This document shows, in pieces, positions 61,703-64,000 of a DNA stretch of 64,000 nt. The notes beneath the pieces are model-generated. The model saw only the letters and a list, made by a program, of their open reading frames with translations. It was not told the origin of the DNA and ran no database searches. Positions within the stretch are counted from its first letter, which is position 1, and each line of letters opens with the position of its first letter. A program made the translations under genes and the position numbers. Source of the stretch: an uncultured Lachnospiraceae bacterium (GTDB lineage Bacteria; Bacillota; Clostridia; Lachnospirales; Lachnospiraceae). Where the stretch lies: contig CAMXPV010000009.1 of NCBI GenBank assembly GCA_947245585.1, positions 1 through 64,000 on the forward strand. The letters are read 5' to 3'.

Positions 61703-61793
61703 AATATCCTCTCCTTTTCTACCGCAAAATGCTTTTTAACGCGAAAGACGGTGTACTGTACTGGCACTGACACCGTCTTTTCCCGCTTTCTTA

Positions 61794-61822
61794 AGTATAT
61801 GGAGTTTTTGATCCCTTGTCAA
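61794..61822 (-). promoter_or_regulatory. Promoter of the amino-acid ABC operon
   Basis: Minus strand TTGACA-17-TATACT. Confidence 0.8.
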
Positions 61823-61847
61823 GAACTTTGTATACAAACATACAAGT

Positions 61848-62438
61848 CTACAAGTCCGCCGCTGCGGCAAGAATCATCTCCACAGCCTTGTCAATCCCCA
61901 ACTTTTCCGTGTTGATCGTCAGGTCAAAGTTTCTCGCATCGCCGTAGGTCTGCTTGGTATAATACTCGCAGTAGCGCTTTCTCGCCTTATCCACTGCGCG
62001 CACGTCACCCGCCACCTGATCCGCCGGCACCCGGTCCATGATCCCCGTCATACGCTTCACCCGCCAGTCAAAACCCGCATGGATAAACACATTCAGGCAA
62101 TGGTCGAACTCCCGCAGAATATAATCCCCGTTGCGGCCCACGATCACACAGCTTTCCTTATTCGCAAGCTCCCTGATGGCATCCAGTTGAGCCTGCCATA
62201 ACTCCTCCTCCAACGGCTTATTATAAAAGTCAAACAGACTCTGGGCAAAGCCAAAGTTTTTCGGCACCCGCTCATCCCATTTGCGCACCTGTTCAGGCGA
62301 CAGGCTCTTTCCGGAGACGGCGGTCTTTAAAATGATATCCTTGTCATAGTATTCGATTCCCAGTTCCTTTGCCACGCGCTTTCCGATCTCACCGCCGCCT
62401 GCGCCAAATTCCCTTCCGATGGTAACGATTTTTCTCAT
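61848..62438 (-). CDS. Cytidylate kinase-like family protein
   Basis: MRKIVTIGREFGAGGGEIGKRVAKELGIEYYDKDIILKTA. Confidence 0.9.
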   Translation of the reverse strand: MRKIVTIGREFGAGGGEIGKRVAKELGIEYYDKDIILKTAVSGKSLSPEQVRKWDERVPKNFGFAQSLFDFYNKPLEEELWQAQLDAIRELANKESCVIVGRNGDYILREFDHCLNVFIHAGFDWRVKRMTGIMDRVPADQVAGDVRAVDKARKRYCEYYTKQTYGDARNFDLTINTEKLGIDKAVEMILAAAADL

Positions 62439-62478
62439 ACTTTTCCCTCCATAGTTTAATTGAGCTTGGCTCAATCGG

Positions 62479-64000
62479 TTAGACTAAGTCAAACAGACTG
62501 ATCTGATTCGACTCCGGCAGATTCCCCAACAGTCCCAGGTGACTCATCAAATCCAGAACCGTCTTGGATACTTTCGTGCGCTGCCTGAAGTCATCCTTAC
62601 TCAGAAACGGCCCGTCCTTGGCCGCCTCCACAATAGCGTCCGCCGCCTTCTCCCCTAGACCGTCAATGCTGTTTAAAGACGGCATCAATTTTCCGTCCAC
62701 AATCTGAAACAATCTGGACTGCGCCGTGAAAATGTCGATGGGAACAAAGCCAAACCCTCTGGCGTACATCTCCTGTACGATCTTCATGTCTTTCTGGGTA
62801 TCCTGTTCCTTTTTGGACAGTTCGTCGCTCCTGCGTTTATAATCCGCCATCTCGCTCTCCAAATGGGCCTGTCCCTGACACATAATCTCATAGGAAAAAG
62901 CCGAGGCACGGATGCTGAAATAAGCCGCATAGTAAGCCAACGGATAGTTGATCTTACAGTAGGCAATGCGCCACGCCATCATGACATAGGCCGCCGCATG
63001 GGCCTTCGGGAACATGTACTTGATCTTCTTGCAGGAACCGATATACCAGTCCGGCACCCCCTGCTCCTTCATGGCCTCAATCCACTCATCCTTCAATCCC
63101 TTGCCCTTACGCACGCTCTCCATGATGGTGAAGGACAAAGACGGCTCCACCCCCTGCTGCATCAGATAGATCATAATATCGTCACGGCAGCAGATCGCCG
63201 TGGAAATGGTCGCCAGTCCCTCCTCAATCAATGTCTGCGCGTTGCCAAGCCACACGTCCGTGCCGTGGGACAGGCCTGAAATCCGCACCAGATCGGTAAA
63301 GCACTTGGGTTTGGCATCTATCACCATCTGGATGACGAACTCCGTACCAAACTCCGGGATGCCAAGGCACCCCAGCTTACAGCCGCCGATCTGCTCCGGC
63401 GTGATGCCAAGCGCCTCCGTAGACTGGAAGAGGGACATCACCCCCTTGTCGTCCAGCGGAATCGTGGTCGGGTCAAGGCCCGTTAAATCCTGTAACATAC
63501 GAATCATGGTAGGGTCATCATGCCCCAGGATGTCAAGTTTTAACAGGTTATGGTCGATCGAGTGATAGTCAAAATGGGTGGTGACAATATCCGTGGTCAT
63601 ATCGTTGGCCGGATGCTGCACCGGCGTAAAGGAATTGATGTCCTCCCCCACCGGCAATACCACGATGCCGCCGGGATGCTGTCCCGTACTCCTTCGCACG
63701 CCGGTACATCCCGTCACAATCCGGTTGATCTCGCAGGCCCGTTTATGCCTGCCCCTCTCCTCATAATAATTCTTGACATAGCCGTAGGCCGTCTTGTCCG
63801 CCAACGTGCCGATGGTGCCCGCCCGGTAGGTCTGGCCGTTCCCGAAAATCACCTCCGTATATTTGTGGGCCTTACTCTGGTATTCCCCGGAGAAATTCAG
63901 GTCGATATCCGGCTCCTTATCTCCCTTGAAACCAAGGAACGTCTCAAAGGGAATGTCGAACCCTTCCTTCCTGAGCGGCGTGCCGCAGACAGGGCAGTCC
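62479..64000 (-). CDS. polC: DNA polymerase III PolC-type alpha subunit, C-terminal part (start outside window)
   Basis: Frame stays open to window edge: DCPVCGTPLRKEGFDIPFETFLGFKGDKEPDIDLNFSGEYQSKAHKYTEVIFGNGQTYRAGTIGTLADKTAYGYVKNY. Confidence 0.95.
   Translation of the reverse strand, partial: DCPVCGTPLRKEGFDIPFETFLGFKGDKEPDIDLNFSGEYQSKAHKYTEVIFGNGQTYRAGTIGTLADKTAYGYVKNYYEERGRHKRACEINRIVTGCTGVRRSTGQHPGGIVVLPVGEDINSFTPVQHPANDMTTDIVTTHFDYHSIDHNLLKLDILGHDDPTMIRMLQDLTGLDPTTIPLDDKGVMSLFQSTEALGITPEQIGGCKLGCLGIPEFGTEFVIQMVIDAKPKCFTDLVRISGLSHGTDVWLGNAQTLIEEGLATISTAICCRDDIMIYLMQQGVEPSLSFTIMESVRKGKGLKDEWIEAMKEQGVPDWYIGSCKKIKYMFPKAHAAAYVMMAWRIAYCKINYPLAYYAAYFSIRASAFSYEIMCQGQAHLESEMADYKRRSDELSKKEQDTQKDMKIVQEMYARGFGFVPIDIFTAQSRLFQIVDGKLMPSLNSIDGLGEKAADAIVEAAKDGPFLSKDDFRQRTKVSKTVLDLMSHLGLLGNLPESNQISLFDLV

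Noticed and set aside
1-64000. CRISPR array, IS element, integrase or prophage
   Set aside because: No regularly spaced repeats, transposase or phage structural genes seen; the only multi-copy element is the promoter repeat at 303-1487

Overview
This 64 kb window is mostly conserved chromosome with AT/GC content and gene content typical of a Firmicute, probably a Lachnospiraceae-like Clostridium (inferred from gene families). Recognisable blocks: ABC-F ATPase; PHP and HAD enzymes; Maf; ppk/ppx; AAA ATPase; pheA; a folC-folE-folP-folB/K operon; pyrBI; rpsO-pnp; NlpC/P60 protein; Na/Pi symporter; the rimP-nusA-ylxR-L7Ae-infB-rbfA-nrnA-truB-ribF translation operon; a chemoreceptor; a glycerate-utilisation cluster; an ABC importer/HlyD-like adaptor/two-component cluster; a feo iron-uptake locus; a tRNA-Glu; a BlaI/M56 pair; an amino-acid ABC transporter; and the 3' part of polC. 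The most interesting signal is at 1.03-1.33 kb: an unannotated 31-aa TTG-started hydrophobic peptide faces a short convergent RNA gene. The two share a bidirectional terminator, and the RNA carries a 25-nt segment (21/25 identical) matching the complement of the peptide's start region. This is the architecture of an Fst/par-type type I toxin-antitoxin module. It sits between two ~92-bp copies of a divergent-promoter repeat. Other leads: an in-frame TAA in the HlyD-like adaptor gene; four CTAA boxes at exact 11-bp spacing between an OmpR-type regulator and an ABC operon; at least four 16-bp RTTAG-N6-CTAAC boxes around feo; a decayed GNAT gene; and two palindromes whose arms contain the stop codons of convergent genes. 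All functional calls are by family recognition from the sequence; no searches were run.
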